From NCBI GenBank assembly GCA_041390145.1, contig JAWKQM010000009.1, positions 62,001 to 126,000 of the forward strand: a stretch of 64,000 nt of DNA, given 5' to 3'. Under the pieces are notes generated by a model. It searched no databases, was not told where the DNA came from, and saw only the letters and a program-made list of their open reading frames with translations. Of the stretch, positions 43,143-51,990 are shown piece after piece; within the stretch, counting starts at the first letter, position 1, and every line of letters starts with the position of its first letter. Origin of the DNA: Gemmatimonadales bacterium (GTDB lineage Bacteria > Gemmatimonadota > Gemmatimonadetes > Gemmatimonadales > GWC2-71-9). Made by a program: the position numbers and the translations under genes.

Positions 43143-45053
43143 GTGGCCCGAGTCCGCAAAGTGGAGTGGGACACCAGGATCAAACTGCTCGCCACCATTC
43201 TCTCCGGTGGCGCGGCCCTCGTCTCCATCCTCTCGTTCGTGGCGGGGCGCCGGACGGCGCATGCCAGCGATGCAGCGGCTGGACTCGGGGTGGTGGAAGT
43301 CACCCGTATCGCGCTTTCTCCCCTGGCCGACACCGCCTACTCCCTCGGCGACACCCTGCATTTCGCCACCGTGGCGGCCGATGCCCACGGACAAGTCTTG
43401 CATGCAGCGTCTGTCCACTGGACCGTCGACAATCCCACCATCGCCCATGTCGACAGTGCCGGACAGGTCGTGGCGCTGGCCCCTGGCGTGACCACGGTGA
43501 TGGTGGCCATCGGGGGGCGGACCGGGCGTGCGCGCGTCGTGGTGCAACCTCGCATGACCGAGCTGGCGATCATCGGCGACAGTGTCATTCCGATTGCCGA
43601 GGGCACCACCCTCGAATTGCGCGCGATGGGAGCCGATGCCCGGGGCAACTGGCTCGACCCCGTCGATGCGGTCTGGAGCGGGGGTGACGCCGAAGTGGCG
43701 CTTATCGACACCGCAGGTACCCTGCAGGGTGTTTCCCCAGGCATCACGAAGATTTCCGTCGTCGCCGCCGGGCTCTCATCCGAGCGAAAAGTTCTCGTCA
43801 CACCCGTCCCTTCGTCCCTCACCCTGACGGCGGGCGCCGACCAGCGGGCCGCCGTCAACCAGAAGCTGCCGACAGCGGTGGCGGTCCAGGTGGTATCGCG
43901 GAGTGGACGCCCGGTCCCCGGTGTTCAAGTGACGTTTGACCCGTCGGCCTCGGCCGGGCAGGTCGAACCGCAGTACGTCACCACCGACACCCTCGGCATG
44001 GCCGGCACGCGCTGGACGCTGGGGCCGACGGCAGGACGGCAGCGGCTGGCCGTCGAGGTCGGCGGCATCGACAGCGCCATGATCGTGACCGCCGAAGCCG
44101 ATCCGACCGCGGAGAACACGATCATTGTGGCACGGCCGGACAGCCTCACGGCGGAGGCCGGCACCGCCATCGCGGGCGCCATCGTGATCGAGGTGACCGA
44201 CACCTTGGGCATGGTACTCGCCGACGTGCCGGTCACCTGGACCGCACTCGATGGCGGCGCGTTCACCCAGGCGAGCACGCGCACCGACAGCATGGGCATG
44301 GCGGCAGCGCACTGGCGGGTGGGGCCGAAGGCGGGGCTGCAGCGGGCCCGGGCGCAGGTCGGGAACCCGCGGAGCATCCCACCCGTTGTGCTTTCCGCAC
44401 GCGTCACTCCGGGCCACGCGACGACCCTTCGGCTGGTGAGCGGCGACAAGCAGCGCGGCGTGGTCAGCCTGACGCTCTCCAAGGCCATCGTGGTGCGGGC
44501 GCTGGACAGCCTGGGCAACGGTGTCGGGGGCGTGCCGATCCGGTTTGCATCGCACAGTGGCGAGGTGGATTCCATCATCCACACCGACAGCACCGGCCGT
44601 GCGGGTGCGCGCTGGACGCTGGGGAAGATGGCGGGAGGGGTACGGGCCGTGGCGCGGATGGAGGGGACCAAGGACAGCGTGGTGACCACTGCCACGGCCA
44701 GACCCGGCAGGGCCAGGACGATCGTATTCATGGCGGCGCCGGCCGGCGGGACTGCGGGGAGACCGTTGTCGAAGTCGGTGCGGATGGTGGTGCGGGATCA
44801 GTTCGGCAACCCGGTGCCGAATACGACGGTGCGCTTCAGCGTGTCGGGAGGGAGCGCCAGCCCGCGATCGGGGGTCAGTGACGCGTCTGGCGCGGTCTGG
44901 ACGAAGTGGACGCTGGGAACGAAGGCGGGCAACCAGGTGCTAACCGCGTCAATCACGTCGCCGGCGGTCAAGGCGACTCACACCGTCAAGGCGGCGCCGC
45001 CCCCCGCGCCGAAGCGTCCTGCGTCAACCAAAGGACGTAGCACAAAGAAATAG
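43143..45053 (+). CDS. Membrane-anchored protein with bacterial Ig-like (Big) repeats
   Basis: 636 residues from GTG at 43143, preceded by AAGGAG. N-terminal hydrophobic segment LLATILSGGAALVSILSFVA acts as an anchor or uncleaved signal. Two Big-2-like domains come first (VHWTVDNPTIAHVDSAG, VWSGGDAEVALIDTAG). At least four Big-1-like domains follow, each ending in a variant of TD-x-x-G-x-A-x-x-x-WTLG-x-x-AG (GMAGTRWTLGPTAG, GMAAAHWRVGPKAG, GRAGARWTLGKMAG, GAVWTKWTLGTKAG). The tail is Pro/Lys-rich (PAPKRPASTKGRSTKK). Such proteins project from the envelope and often bind surfaces or sugars; the ligand is unknown. It converges with kinase K9. Confidence 0.78.
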   Translation: MARVRKVEWDTRIKLLATILSGGAALVSILSFVAGRRTAHASDAAAGLGVVEVTRIALSPLADTAYSLGDTLHFATVAADAHGQVLHAASVHWTVDNPTIAHVDSAGQVVALAPGVTTVMVAIGGRTGRARVVVQPRMTELAIIGDSVIPIAEGTTLELRAMGADARGNWLDPVDAVWSGGDAEVALIDTAGTLQGVSPGITKISVVAAGLSSERKVLVTPVPSSLTLTAGADQRAAVNQKLPTAVAVQVVSRSGRPVPGVQVTFDPSASAGQVEPQYVTTDTLGMAGTRWTLGPTAGRQRLAVEVGGIDSAMIVTAEADPTAENTIIVARPDSLTAEAGTAIAGAIVIEVTDTLGMVLADVPVTWTALDGGAFTQASTRTDSMGMAAAHWRVGPKAGLQRARAQVGNPRSIPPVVLSARVTPGHATTLRLVSGDKQRGVVSLTLSKAIVVRALDSLGNGVGGVPIRFASHSGEVDSIIHTDSTGRAGARWTLGKMAGGVRAVARMEGTKDSVVTTATARPGRARTIVFMAAPAGGTAGRPLSKSVRMVVRDQFGNPVPNTTVRFSVSGGSASPRSGVSDASGAVWTKWTLGTKAGNQVLTASITSPAVKATHTVKAAPPPAPKRPASTKGRSTKK

Positions 45054-45066
45054 CGGTGCAGTTGAC

Positions 45067-45090
45067 CTGCCCCGCTGCCCCGCTGCCCCC
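45067..45090. repeat. 8-bp minisatellite (CTGCCCCG) between convergent genes
   Basis: Three units of CTGCCCCG/C. On the minus strand this reads CGGGGCAG and lies shortly after the stop of kinase K9. The same unit family follows the stop codons at 50104 and 58259. Confidence 0.65.
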
Positions 45091-45097
45091 CTGACCC

Positions 45098-48052
45098 CTA
45101 TTGCCCCTTCACCATCTTCTCGAACCGCGGGTTCCCTCGCAGCGAATTGAACGTCGGGTCAATGCGCAGCCAGCCCGGCGTAACGTAATACTGCCTGGGC
45201 AGCAGTTGCTCGATAACGTCGAGCGCCTGGTCCTTCTCCCCAACCGCCAAGTAGGTCCGGATCAGCAGGAGCATGTTGTAGCTCTGGTTTCCCTGGCCGG
45301 TCTTCTCCAGCCCCACCGCCCGTTCACCCAGAGTAACCGCCTCGCTCTTGTTCTTTCCGGAGTGGGCAAGCATCAGGGCGTAGAGCGCCATGCTCTGCGC
45401 GTCGTTGGGAGAGGCATCCAGCAGGGCCTTCGTCCGGGGGAGTGCGGAATCCGCGTAGGTGCGCGCCATCGCCATATCGCCTTGTTCGGCATAGGCGATC
45501 GACATGGTCTGCCCCCACCACGCCCGGTCATTGTCGAAGGCTGCTGGCGTCAACCGGAAGAGCAGGTTCCGTTCGGCGTCCGCCAGAGCCCAGGAGAGTT
45601 CGTAGTACCCTCCGAAGATGGCTGCGACGGCGGGCGCAGGATTGCCGCGATCGATGGTCGCTCGAATGACCTCTCGCGCCCCCTTCAGGTCTCCCTGCGC
45701 CAGAAACACGATCGCCTGCCATTCGGCCAGGTTGAGATCGGTCGGGGTGAGTGCGATGGCAGCCTGACCCGCTTCGGCAGCATCGTCGAAGCGGCGCTGA
45801 TACAGGTATACCTGCTGCAAGTTGCTCAGGGTCGACGCCGAGCGGGGGTCGAGTTCCTTGGCCCGCTCCAGCTTGGCCACCGCAGCATCGATATTTCCCT
45901 CATTGATCTCGCCCCGCGCGGCGCTGACCAGGACTTCTGCGTCGTTCGGCGCCAGCTGCAGCGCCCGCCCCATGGCCTCGGCGGCCTTCTCCGTGTTCAC
46001 GTCCACGAGCAAATAGTAGGCGGCGGCCGCGGTATACCCGGCGGGGAGCTGGGGACCCAGCGCGATCGCCCGCTCCATCGCCACCTTGGCCCGCGCGCCA
46101 GCCACCGGATCCCGGCTGCCGTTGAAGAACACCCGCCCACTCGCCCGCGCCAGCTCAGCCCAGGCGTCGACAAAGGTCGAGTCCAGGGCCACCGCCTGCT
46201 CGAAGTAGCTCGCGGCAAGGCGGCTCGCGACCGCGTCGGCGCTGGTAATTGCCTTGCCCTTGAGGTAGAGGTCGTACGCAGCGACGTTCTTGGTCGGACG
46301 CTCCGCGAGCTGCTGTTGCTCCTGCGACCCCAGCTGCGCACCCAGCGCCCCCGCCACGCGGGAGGCGATCTGCGCCTGGACCTCGAAGATGTCGGTCACG
46401 TCGGTATCGAAGCTCTGCTGCCAGGTGGTGGCACCAGTGTGGCCGTCGATCAATTCGGGCACGACCTGCACCCGGCGCGTCCCATTGGGGCCGCTGGCCC
46501 AGCGCACCTTCCCTACCAGTAGGTAGTTGGCGCCAAGTTCGGTCGCGATGGTCTGCGGGGATTGGGTCGAATTGCGGTACTGATTGGCGCTGCTCGAGGC
46601 GATGACGGTGATGCCGCTGACCCGGGCCAGTTTGCCGCGCACCTCGTCGGTGATTCCGTCGGCGAAGTAGGTGTCCTCAGCAGCACCCTGATTTTCGAAG
46701 GGAAGAATGGCCAGATGGTTGCCGGCCGCAGCGGCGGCGGTGCTTCCACCGGGGCCCGAGAGCGCGAGCGCGGTCGCCACGCTGGCCCAGAGGAGCAGCG
46801 ACAGGACACCACCGACGGTCGCAAAGCGCCAGGTGAAGAGCCGACCCATCCCGGTGGTCTCGGTCCCCGCACGCCGCCTCGCTTCCATCTTGCCCGTGAG
46901 CACCAGCACCACGGCACCGATGGCCAACAGCGCCACGGCAAACCCGATGGTCCACCGCGGCAGGCTCCACTGCCGGATGATGGCGGACACCAGCGCCAGC
47001 ATCCCCATGCACCCCAGGGCGAAGAACCCCCAGACCTGCATCGGTGCAGGCCCCGTCGATACCGCCACCTCATCGGTGCCGCTCCGCGTGCCTTCCTGTG
47101 CCCGGTCCAGCGCGCTCACCATTTCTCCGGCGTTGGCGTACCGATCGGAAGGGCTCTTGGCCAGCGCCTTCATCACTGCACTGTTGACCACCGACGGAAG
47201 CCCCGACCGCGAGGTGGTCAGCGAGCGCGGTTCCTCGGTCAGGCTCCGGGTGATGATGGCGCGCGCGTTTGGCCCGGTGAAGGGCGGCTCGCCCGCCATC
47301 ATTTCGTACATCACCGCACCGAGGGCATAAATGTCGGCTCGGCCGTCCACCTCGCGCTCGCCGGTGGCCTGCTCCGGCGCCATGTACTGCGGGGTGCCGA
47401 CGGCCAGCCCCGTCTTCGTAAGCGCCTCGCCCTCCTCGCCCAGCGCCCGCGCAATGCCAAAGTCCGCCACCAGGGCGTGCCCCGACTGCAGCAGGATGTT
47501 GCCCGGCTTGATGTCGCGGTGGATGATGCCGCGGGTATGCGCGTAGGCCAGCGCTTCGGCCACCTCGCGCCCCAGCCGCATCGTTTCACTCACCGAGAGC
47601 TGCCCCTGCTTGGCGATGTGCTCCTTCAGCGTCTCCCCTTCGACGTACGGCATCACATAGTAGAGGACGCCATCGGCCTCGCCGGAATCGTGCATCGGGA
47701 GGATGTGCGGGTGACTGAGCTGCGCGGCCACCTGCACCTCGCGCAGAAACCGGTCCGCTCCGAGGGTGGCCGCGAGTTCCGGCCGCATCACCTTCACGGC
47801 CACCTTGCGGTTGTGCTTCTGGTCGTGCGCCAGGTAGACGGTGGCCATCCCGCCCTCGCCCAGGACCCGCTCGATCTGGTAGCGGCCGGCCAGCGCCTTC
47901 TTCACCTGGGCCACCTCGACCATGCCGGTCGTCGCGGTCCGCGGCGGCACCCCTGGATCGGTGGGTGTGGCCACGCCGCAACGGAGGCAGAACTGCGCCT
48001 CTTCGGGAAGTGGTGTCTGGCAGGCGGGACAGGCGCGGGCAGCGGTGGTCAT
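45098..48052 (-). CDS. Zinc-ribbon serine/threonine protein kinase K9 with TolB-like and TPR domains
   Basis: 984 residues from ATG at 48052. The N-terminus is a zinc ribbon (cysteines 8, 11, 22, 25: CPAC and CLRC). Kinase: GEGGMATVY, Lys87, HRDIKPGNILL (about Asp180), DFGIA, GTPQYMAPEQ. Three hydrophobic spans (WGFFALGCMGMLALVSAII, TIGFAVALLAIGAVVLVL, VGGVLSLLLWASVATALAL) replace the single span of the other kinases. Then LAILPFENQGAAEDTYFADG starts a TolB-N/FlgO-like module, followed by TPR repeats (ELDPRSASTLSNLQQVYLYQ). This subtype differs from the propeller kinases and stands alone on the minus strand. An upstream in-frame ATG (48130) is less likely because paralogous zinc-ribbon kinases begin close to the first CxxC. 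Confidence 0.88.
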   Translation of the reverse strand: MTTAARACPACQTPLPEEAQFCLRCGVATPTDPGVPPRTATTGMVEVAQVKKALAGRYQIERVLGEGGMATVYLAHDQKHNRKVAVKVMRPELAATLGADRFLREVQVAAQLSHPHILPMHDSGEADGVLYYVMPYVEGETLKEHIAKQGQLSVSETMRLGREVAEALAYAHTRGIIHRDIKPGNILLQSGHALVADFGIARALGEEGEALTKTGLAVGTPQYMAPEQATGEREVDGRADIYALGAVMYEMMAGEPPFTGPNARAIITRSLTEEPRSLTTSRSGLPSVVNSAVMKALAKSPSDRYANAGEMVSALDRAQEGTRSGTDEVAVSTGPAPMQVWGFFALGCMGMLALVSAIIRQWSLPRWTIGFAVALLAIGAVVLVLTGKMEARRRAGTETTGMGRLFTWRFATVGGVLSLLLWASVATALALSGPGGSTAAAAAGNHLAILPFENQGAAEDTYFADGITDEVRGKLARVSGITVIASSSANQYRNSTQSPQTIATELGANYLLVGKVRWASGPNGTRRVQVVPELIDGHTGATTWQQSFDTDVTDIFEVQAQIASRVAGALGAQLGSQEQQQLAERPTKNVAAYDLYLKGKAITSADAVASRLAASYFEQAVALDSTFVDAWAELARASGRVFFNGSRDPVAGARAKVAMERAIALGPQLPAGYTAAAAYYLLVDVNTEKAAEAMGRALQLAPNDAEVLVSAARGEINEGNIDAAVAKLERAKELDPRSASTLSNLQQVYLYQRRFDDAAEAGQAAIALTPTDLNLAEWQAIVFLAQGDLKGAREVIRATIDRGNPAPAVAAIFGGYYELSWALADAERNLLFRLTPAAFDNDRAWWGQTMSIAYAEQGDMAMARTYADSALPRTKALLDASPNDAQSMALYALMLAHSGKNKSEAVTLGERAVGLEKTGQGNQSYNMLLLIRTYLAVGEKDQALDVIEQLLPRQYYVTPGWLRIDPTFNSLRGNPRFEKMVKGQ

Positions 48053-48220
48053 CGGTGCTCGGTTACGGGGTGCCGCAATATTCAGGTGGGGGAACCGTTG
48101 GAACTTCGCGCCAAACCGGAACGGACGCAAGATCCGGCAGGGAAACGGGTTCCGCTCTTCGCGGGTGGCGGCGCCCGGCGCTGGGCCGTACCTTCAGCAC
48201 GTCAGTTACCCCGAGGCGCC

Positions 48221-49519
48221 ATGTTCCCCGGACGCAGCTTTCTCATGCTCACGCTGGCCCTGTCCTTTGCACCGGATCTGGCCGCCCAGGGGCTCCCCGC
48301 GGGCCAGCCGACACAACTCGGTTTCTCCCCCGGGCGCCTCGCCCGGATCGACACACTCATCCAGTCGTATGTGGACGCCGGCCGGACACCCGGCGTCGTC
48401 GCAATCGTCGCCCGGCGCGGGCAGGTGGCCTGGAGCGGTACCTTCGGCATGGCTGACCGCGAGGCGGCACGGGCGATGACCCCGGACGCGCTCTTCCGCA
48501 TCGCCTCCCAGAGCAAGGCGGTCACCAGCGTTGCCGCCATGATCCTGGTAGAGGAGGGTCGCCTCCGGTTGAATGAGCCTGTCTCCAGGTACATCCCGGG
48601 CTTTGCGAATGCCCGTGTGGCCGTGGCGACTGATACCGGGCGCGCCCTCATCCCCGCCCATCGTTCGATCACGATCCGCCAGCTCCTGACCCAGACTGCC
48701 GGCCTCTCCTACGGCACCGACCCGCTCATCCGCGACGATTACCGTGCCGCCGGCCTCGGCCCTGCCGCAGGCTACGGCTGGTACCTGGCCGACAAGGCGG
48801 AGTCGATCTGCACCACGATGGACCGACTCGGAATGCTCCCGTTGGCAGCGCAGCCCGGGGAGGAGTGGATCTACGGATACGCCACGGATGTGTTGGGGTG
48901 CGTCGTGGAGCGGGCGTCCCGCATGCCGCTCGACCAGTTCATCCAGGAGCGGATCTTCGTGCCGCTCAAGATGAACAGCACCTGGTTTTTCCCGCCCACA
49001 TCCACCGGTGGACGCCTCACCGCGGTGTACGCGGTGACGGAGGGGGGAGCGTTGGTCCGCGCTCCTGACGGGCCGATGGGCCAGGGCGACTATCTCGAAG
49101 GGCCCAGACAGGATTTTGCCGGCGGCGCCGGCCTCGTCTCGACGGCAGGAGACTACGCACGCTTCCTGCAGATGCTGCTCAACGGGGGCGAGCTCGATGG
49201 CGCGCGCATTCTCTCCCCAGCCACTGTCTCGCTGATGACCGCCGACCAGGTAGATTCCCTCTATTCCAGTCGGGGCGTGGGGTTCGGACTTGGGTTTGAA
49301 ATCCTCGAGGACCCCGGGCTCGCCGGGCAATACGGTTCAGCGGGACGCTTCGGCTGGGGTGGTGCGTATGCCACCAACTACTGGGTGGACCCGACCGACA
49401 GCCTCGTGGTCGTGTTGATGCAGCAACTGCTTCCCGCGCGGGGACTCGACCTGGCGGATAAGTTCCGCACGATGGTTTACACCGCCCTGACCTCACCAGC
49501 ACGCACCAAAGGACACTGA
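48221..49519 (+). CDS. Exported beta-lactamase-fold serine hydrolase (family VIII esterase-like)
   Basis: 432 residues from ATG at 48221 with GAGG upstream. Signal peptide FLMLTLALSFAPDLAAQ. SQSK (near residue 95) supplies the SxxK nucleophile and lysine. The tyrosine motif reads YGYATDVLG, close to the YSxALDVLG form of family VIII esterases rather than the YxN of true beta-lactamases. GWGGAYATNYWVDP near the end holds the third motif region. It probably cleaves an ester or amide in the periplasm; the substrate is unknown. A small exported protein follows three bases later. A longer frame from 46562 runs antisense through K9 and is not real. Confidence 0.82.
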   Translation: MFPGRSFLMLTLALSFAPDLAAQGLPAGQPTQLGFSPGRLARIDTLIQSYVDAGRTPGVVAIVARRGQVAWSGTFGMADREAARAMTPDALFRIASQSKAVTSVAAMILVEEGRLRLNEPVSRYIPGFANARVAVATDTGRALIPAHRSITIRQLLTQTAGLSYGTDPLIRDDYRAAGLGPAAGYGWYLADKAESICTTMDRLGMLPLAAQPGEEWIYGYATDVLGCVVERASRMPLDQFIQERIFVPLKMNSTWFFPPTSTGGRLTAVYAVTEGGALVRAPDGPMGQGDYLEGPRQDFAGGAGLVSTAGDYARFLQMLLNGGELDGARILSPATVSLMTADQVDSLYSSRGVGFGLGFEILEDPGLAGQYGSAGRFGWGGAYATNYWVDPTDSLVVVLMQQLLPARGLDLADKFRTMVYTALTSPARTKGH

Positions 49520-49522
49520 CCG

Positions 49523-50104
49523 ATGCGCCTCTCCCTGCTCCTCTCTTCCCTTGCCCTCCTGTCTGTTGCTTCACCGGCCGTCGCCCAGAACCGGACCGCC
49601 GCCTGGCAGATCGCCGCCGCGGTCCTGCCCCTCCCCGACAGCATGCGGGCCGGCGCCGAGGTCCTCGGCTACACGACTCCCGGCGGGCCGCTGGTGCAGC
49701 TCCGCGCCGGCACCAACGAGATGATCTGCCTGACCGACAACCCCGAGATCGAGGGGTACGCCGCCAACTGCTACCACAAGTCACTGGCGGCGTTCATGCT
49801 GCGGGGCCGCGAGCTTCGCGCCGCCGGCATCACCAAGCGCTCGGCGGTGGACTCGGCGCGCCTGGCGGAGATCAACGCCGGCACCATCACCATGCCGGCC
49901 CGGGCCGCGGCACTCTATTCACTCTATGCCGACAGCCTCAACTTCGATCCGATGGCAGGCCGGCCGAAGGGGGCGCGCACCCTGATTTCGCTGTATGTGC
50001 CGTACGCCACCCAGGAATCGACTGGCATCTCGGTCATGCCGCTCACCGATCAGCCGTGGCTGATGTACCCCGGCAAGCCGTGGGCGCACTTGATGATTCA
50101 GTAG
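49523..50104 (+). CDS. Exported hypothetical protein coupled to the serine hydrolase
   Basis: 193 residues from ATG at 49523. Signal peptide MRLSLLLSSLALLSVASPAV ending near AVAQ. Two cysteines (MICL, NCYH) about 16 residues apart could form a disulfide. The middle has LRAGTNEMICLTDNPEIEG and the end ISLYVPYATQESTGIS. I do not recognise a family. The 3-base gap after the hydrolase indicates a two-gene operon. An 8-bp minisatellite begins directly after its stop codon. Confidence 0.65.
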   Translation: MRLSLLLSSLALLSVASPAVAQNRTAAWQIAAAVLPLPDSMRAGAEVLGYTTPGGPLVQLRAGTNEMICLTDNPEIEGYAANCYHKSLAAFMLRGRELRAAGITKRSAVDSARLAEINAGTITMPARAAALYSLYADSLNFDPMAGRPKGARTLISLYVPYATQESTGISVMPLTDQPWLMYPGKPWAHLMIQ

Positions 50105-50105
50105 G

Positions 50106-50127
50106 CGGGGCAGCGGGGCAGCGGGGC
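50106..50127. repeat. 8-bp minisatellite (CGGGGCAG) after a stop codon
   Basis: Two and three-quarter units of CGGGGCAG starting one base after the TAG stop. It matches the placement of the 58261 repeat after another TAG stop. Confidence 0.65.
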
Positions 50128-50157
50128 CGACGGGCAGGGAGGCTGGCGGAACATGGA

Positions 50158-50230
50158 CCCCGGCTTTCGCCGGGGTGACGGCCGCAGAGTCGCTTAAGCG
50201 ACACCAGCCGAGCCGCGGCTTCAGCCGCGG
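50158..50230. repeat. REP-like hairpin and GCTNNAGC palindromes upstream of tRNA-Phe
   Basis: CCCCGGC-TTTC-GCCGGGG (50158-50175) is a seven-base stem of a hairpin type common in many genomes. GTCGCTTAAGCGAC (50189-50202) and CCGCGGCTTCAGCCGCGG (50213-50230) belong to the same palindrome family as the kinase leaders. No gene is visible between 50105 and 50290. Confidence 0.7.
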
Positions 50231-50234
50231 GACA

Positions 50235-50253
50235 TGGCTAGGGAGGGAATTGA
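50235..50253. repeat. 19-bp direct repeat of the tRNA-Phe 3' end
   Basis: TGGCTAGGGAGGGAATTGA here is identical to 50291-50309, which is the 3' end of the tRNA gene. The two copies are 56 bases apart and the rest of the tRNA is not repeated. It may be a remnant of a site-specific integration or of a decayed tandem tRNA. Confidence 0.65.
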
Positions 50254-50290
50254 TCCGAAGGACAATGGTGCGTCCGGGCGGAGCCCTAAG

Positions 50291-50363
<73 letters not shown>

Positions 50364-50451
50364 TCAAGCGGCGGGAATATAAGGACTTGGGGTACCAATG
50401 CCAAGCGGACTCCCCCTCCCATCGCCCCAGCGTCCCCACCTATAATCCCCC

Positions 50452-51837
50452 ATGCCTCTCTGGACCGATATCGCCACCGAAATCGCCGACTTCCGTCGCC
50501 GGATCCGGGATCTTCCCGTCATCCCCGACGCCACCCCCGGCTCGCTCCGCGCCGAGCTCGAGCCGCGCTACCGTTTCGACCGGTCGATCGACCTGGAGAC
50601 CCTGACCGCCGACGTCATGCGGCTCCTCCGGACCCAGCAACTTCACGTCACCCACCCGCGGTACTTCGGCCTCTTCAATCCGCAGGTGCGCGAGGCCGGC
50701 ATCGTGGCCGACACCCTTGCCGCGCTCTACAACGCGCAGCTCGCCGTCTGGAGCCACAGCCCCGCCGCTAACGAGATGGAGCGGCTGGCACTCCGTGCCC
50801 TGGCCGTGCGCATCGGATACGATCCCGACGGCATGCTGGCCCAGTTCACGTCGGGCGGCGCCGAGGCCAACCTCTGTTCCGCCCTCTGCGCGCTGGCCTT
50901 CCAGTTTCCGAACTGGGCTGACGGAGGCGTCGCGGCCCTCGGCACCCGCCCCGCCATCTACGTTTCGGGCGAGAGTCACCATTCCTTCGTCAAGATCGCC
51001 AAGATGACCGGCCTCGGCACCGCGAGCGTGCGTGAGGCGCCGGTCCGCGCCGACCTCAAGCTCGATCCCGTTGCACTCGAGCAGCTGATCGAGGCCGACC
51101 GAATCGCCGGGTGGAGTCCGCTCCTCATTGTGGGCACGGCAGGCACCACCGCCGCCGGCATCATCGATCCGTTGCCGGAGCTCGCCGACGTGGCAAGGCG
51201 CACCGGCGCCTGGTTCCACGTCGACGCCGCCTGGGGCGGTGGCGCGCTGATGTCGGACACCCTGCGGCCCCACCTCGAGGGCATCGCAACGGCCGACTCC
51301 GTCACTTGGGACGCGCACAAGTGGCTTAGCGTGCCGATGGGAGGCGGGATGTTCTTCTGCCGCCACCCCGACGCGGTGAAGCAGGCGTTTGCCGCCGTCC
51401 ACACCTATATGCCCGTGCCGACGGGAGACACGGTGGACGGCTTCCAGACCACCCCCCAGTGGAGCCGACGCGCCACCGGACTCAAGGTGTTCATGTCACT
51501 CGCCGAGCTCGGGATCGAGGGCTACGGAACGCTGGTGGACCACCAGGCGGCGATGGGACAACTCTTGCGCGACAAGCTGACAGCCGCCGACTGGACCCTC
51601 GTGGCCGACACCCCGCTGCCAGTGGTCTGCTTTACCCACCCCGATATCGAGGCGGGGCGCCTCTCGATCGACGACGTCGTCCAACGCGTCTACGCCAGTC
51701 GACAGGCCTGGATCAGTCCGGTCATCCTCGGCGGTCACACCCGTGCGCTCCGCGCGTGCATCACCAGTTACGAGACGGAGCCGAAGGATCTGGATGTGTT
51801 GATTGAGGAACTCGAACAATCGCGCGTCGACAGATAG
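50452..51837 (+). CDS. Pyridoxal-dependent group II decarboxylase-like protein
   Basis: 461 residues from ATG at 50452. The PLP-binding lysine lies in WDAHKWLSVPMGGGMFF, with the upstream aspartate in FHVDAAWGGGA and the cofactor-stacking histidine in SGESHHSFVKIA. This layout is that of group II decarboxylases (glutamate, aspartate, tyrosine and aromatic amino acid decarboxylases). Which amino acid is used cannot be read from sequence. TATAAT at 50441-50446 lies so close to the ATG that the transcript may have almost no leader. It stands alone between tRNA-Phe and upp. Confidence 0.82.
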   Translation: MPLWTDIATEIADFRRRIRDLPVIPDATPGSLRAELEPRYRFDRSIDLETLTADVMRLLRTQQLHVTHPRYFGLFNPQVREAGIVADTLAALYNAQLAVWSHSPAANEMERLALRALAVRIGYDPDGMLAQFTSGGAEANLCSALCALAFQFPNWADGGVAALGTRPAIYVSGESHHSFVKIAKMTGLGTASVREAPVRADLKLDPVALEQLIEADRIAGWSPLLIVGTAGTTAAGIIDPLPELADVARRTGAWFHVDAAWGGGALMSDTLRPHLEGIATADSVTWDAHKWLSVPMGGGMFFCRHPDAVKQAFAAVHTYMPVPTGDTVDGFQTTPQWSRRATGLKVFMSLAELGIEGYGTLVDHQAAMGQLLRDKLTAADWTLVADTPLPVVCFTHPDIEAGRLSIDDVVQRVYASRQAWISPVILGGHTRALRACITSYETEPKDLDVLIEELEQSRVDR

Positions 51838-51858
51838 GCTGATCGCCTCGTTCCTCTT

Positions 51859-51930
51859 ACCTCACCCCAACCCCCTCTCCACCATGTGGAGAAGGGGGGC
51901 AGCATGGAGAGGGGGACATGGGGTGAGGTG
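51859..51930. repeat. Dispersed inverted repeat (CTCACCCC / CTCTCC family), copy 3
   Basis: The longest copy. The outer arms CCTCACCCC and GGGGTGAGG enclose CCCCCTCTCCACCATGTGG, AGAAGGGGGG and a second GGAGAGGGGG. It fills most of the gap before upp. Confidence 0.7.
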
Positions 51931-51990
51931 AAATGCGACGATCACAGCCCGGTCCTTTCCCCCTCCCCCGCCCGACCGTACATTCCCCGG

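Noticed and set aside
45101..46522. Long plus-strand frame opposite kinase K9
   Set aside because: Antisense shadow caused by high GC at third positions; no domain or start signal.
46562..49519. A 985-codon plus-strand frame covering the serine hydrolase
   Set aside because: Its first 550 codons run antisense to kinase K9. The hydrolase has its own ATG at 48221 with a ribosome binding site and signal peptide.
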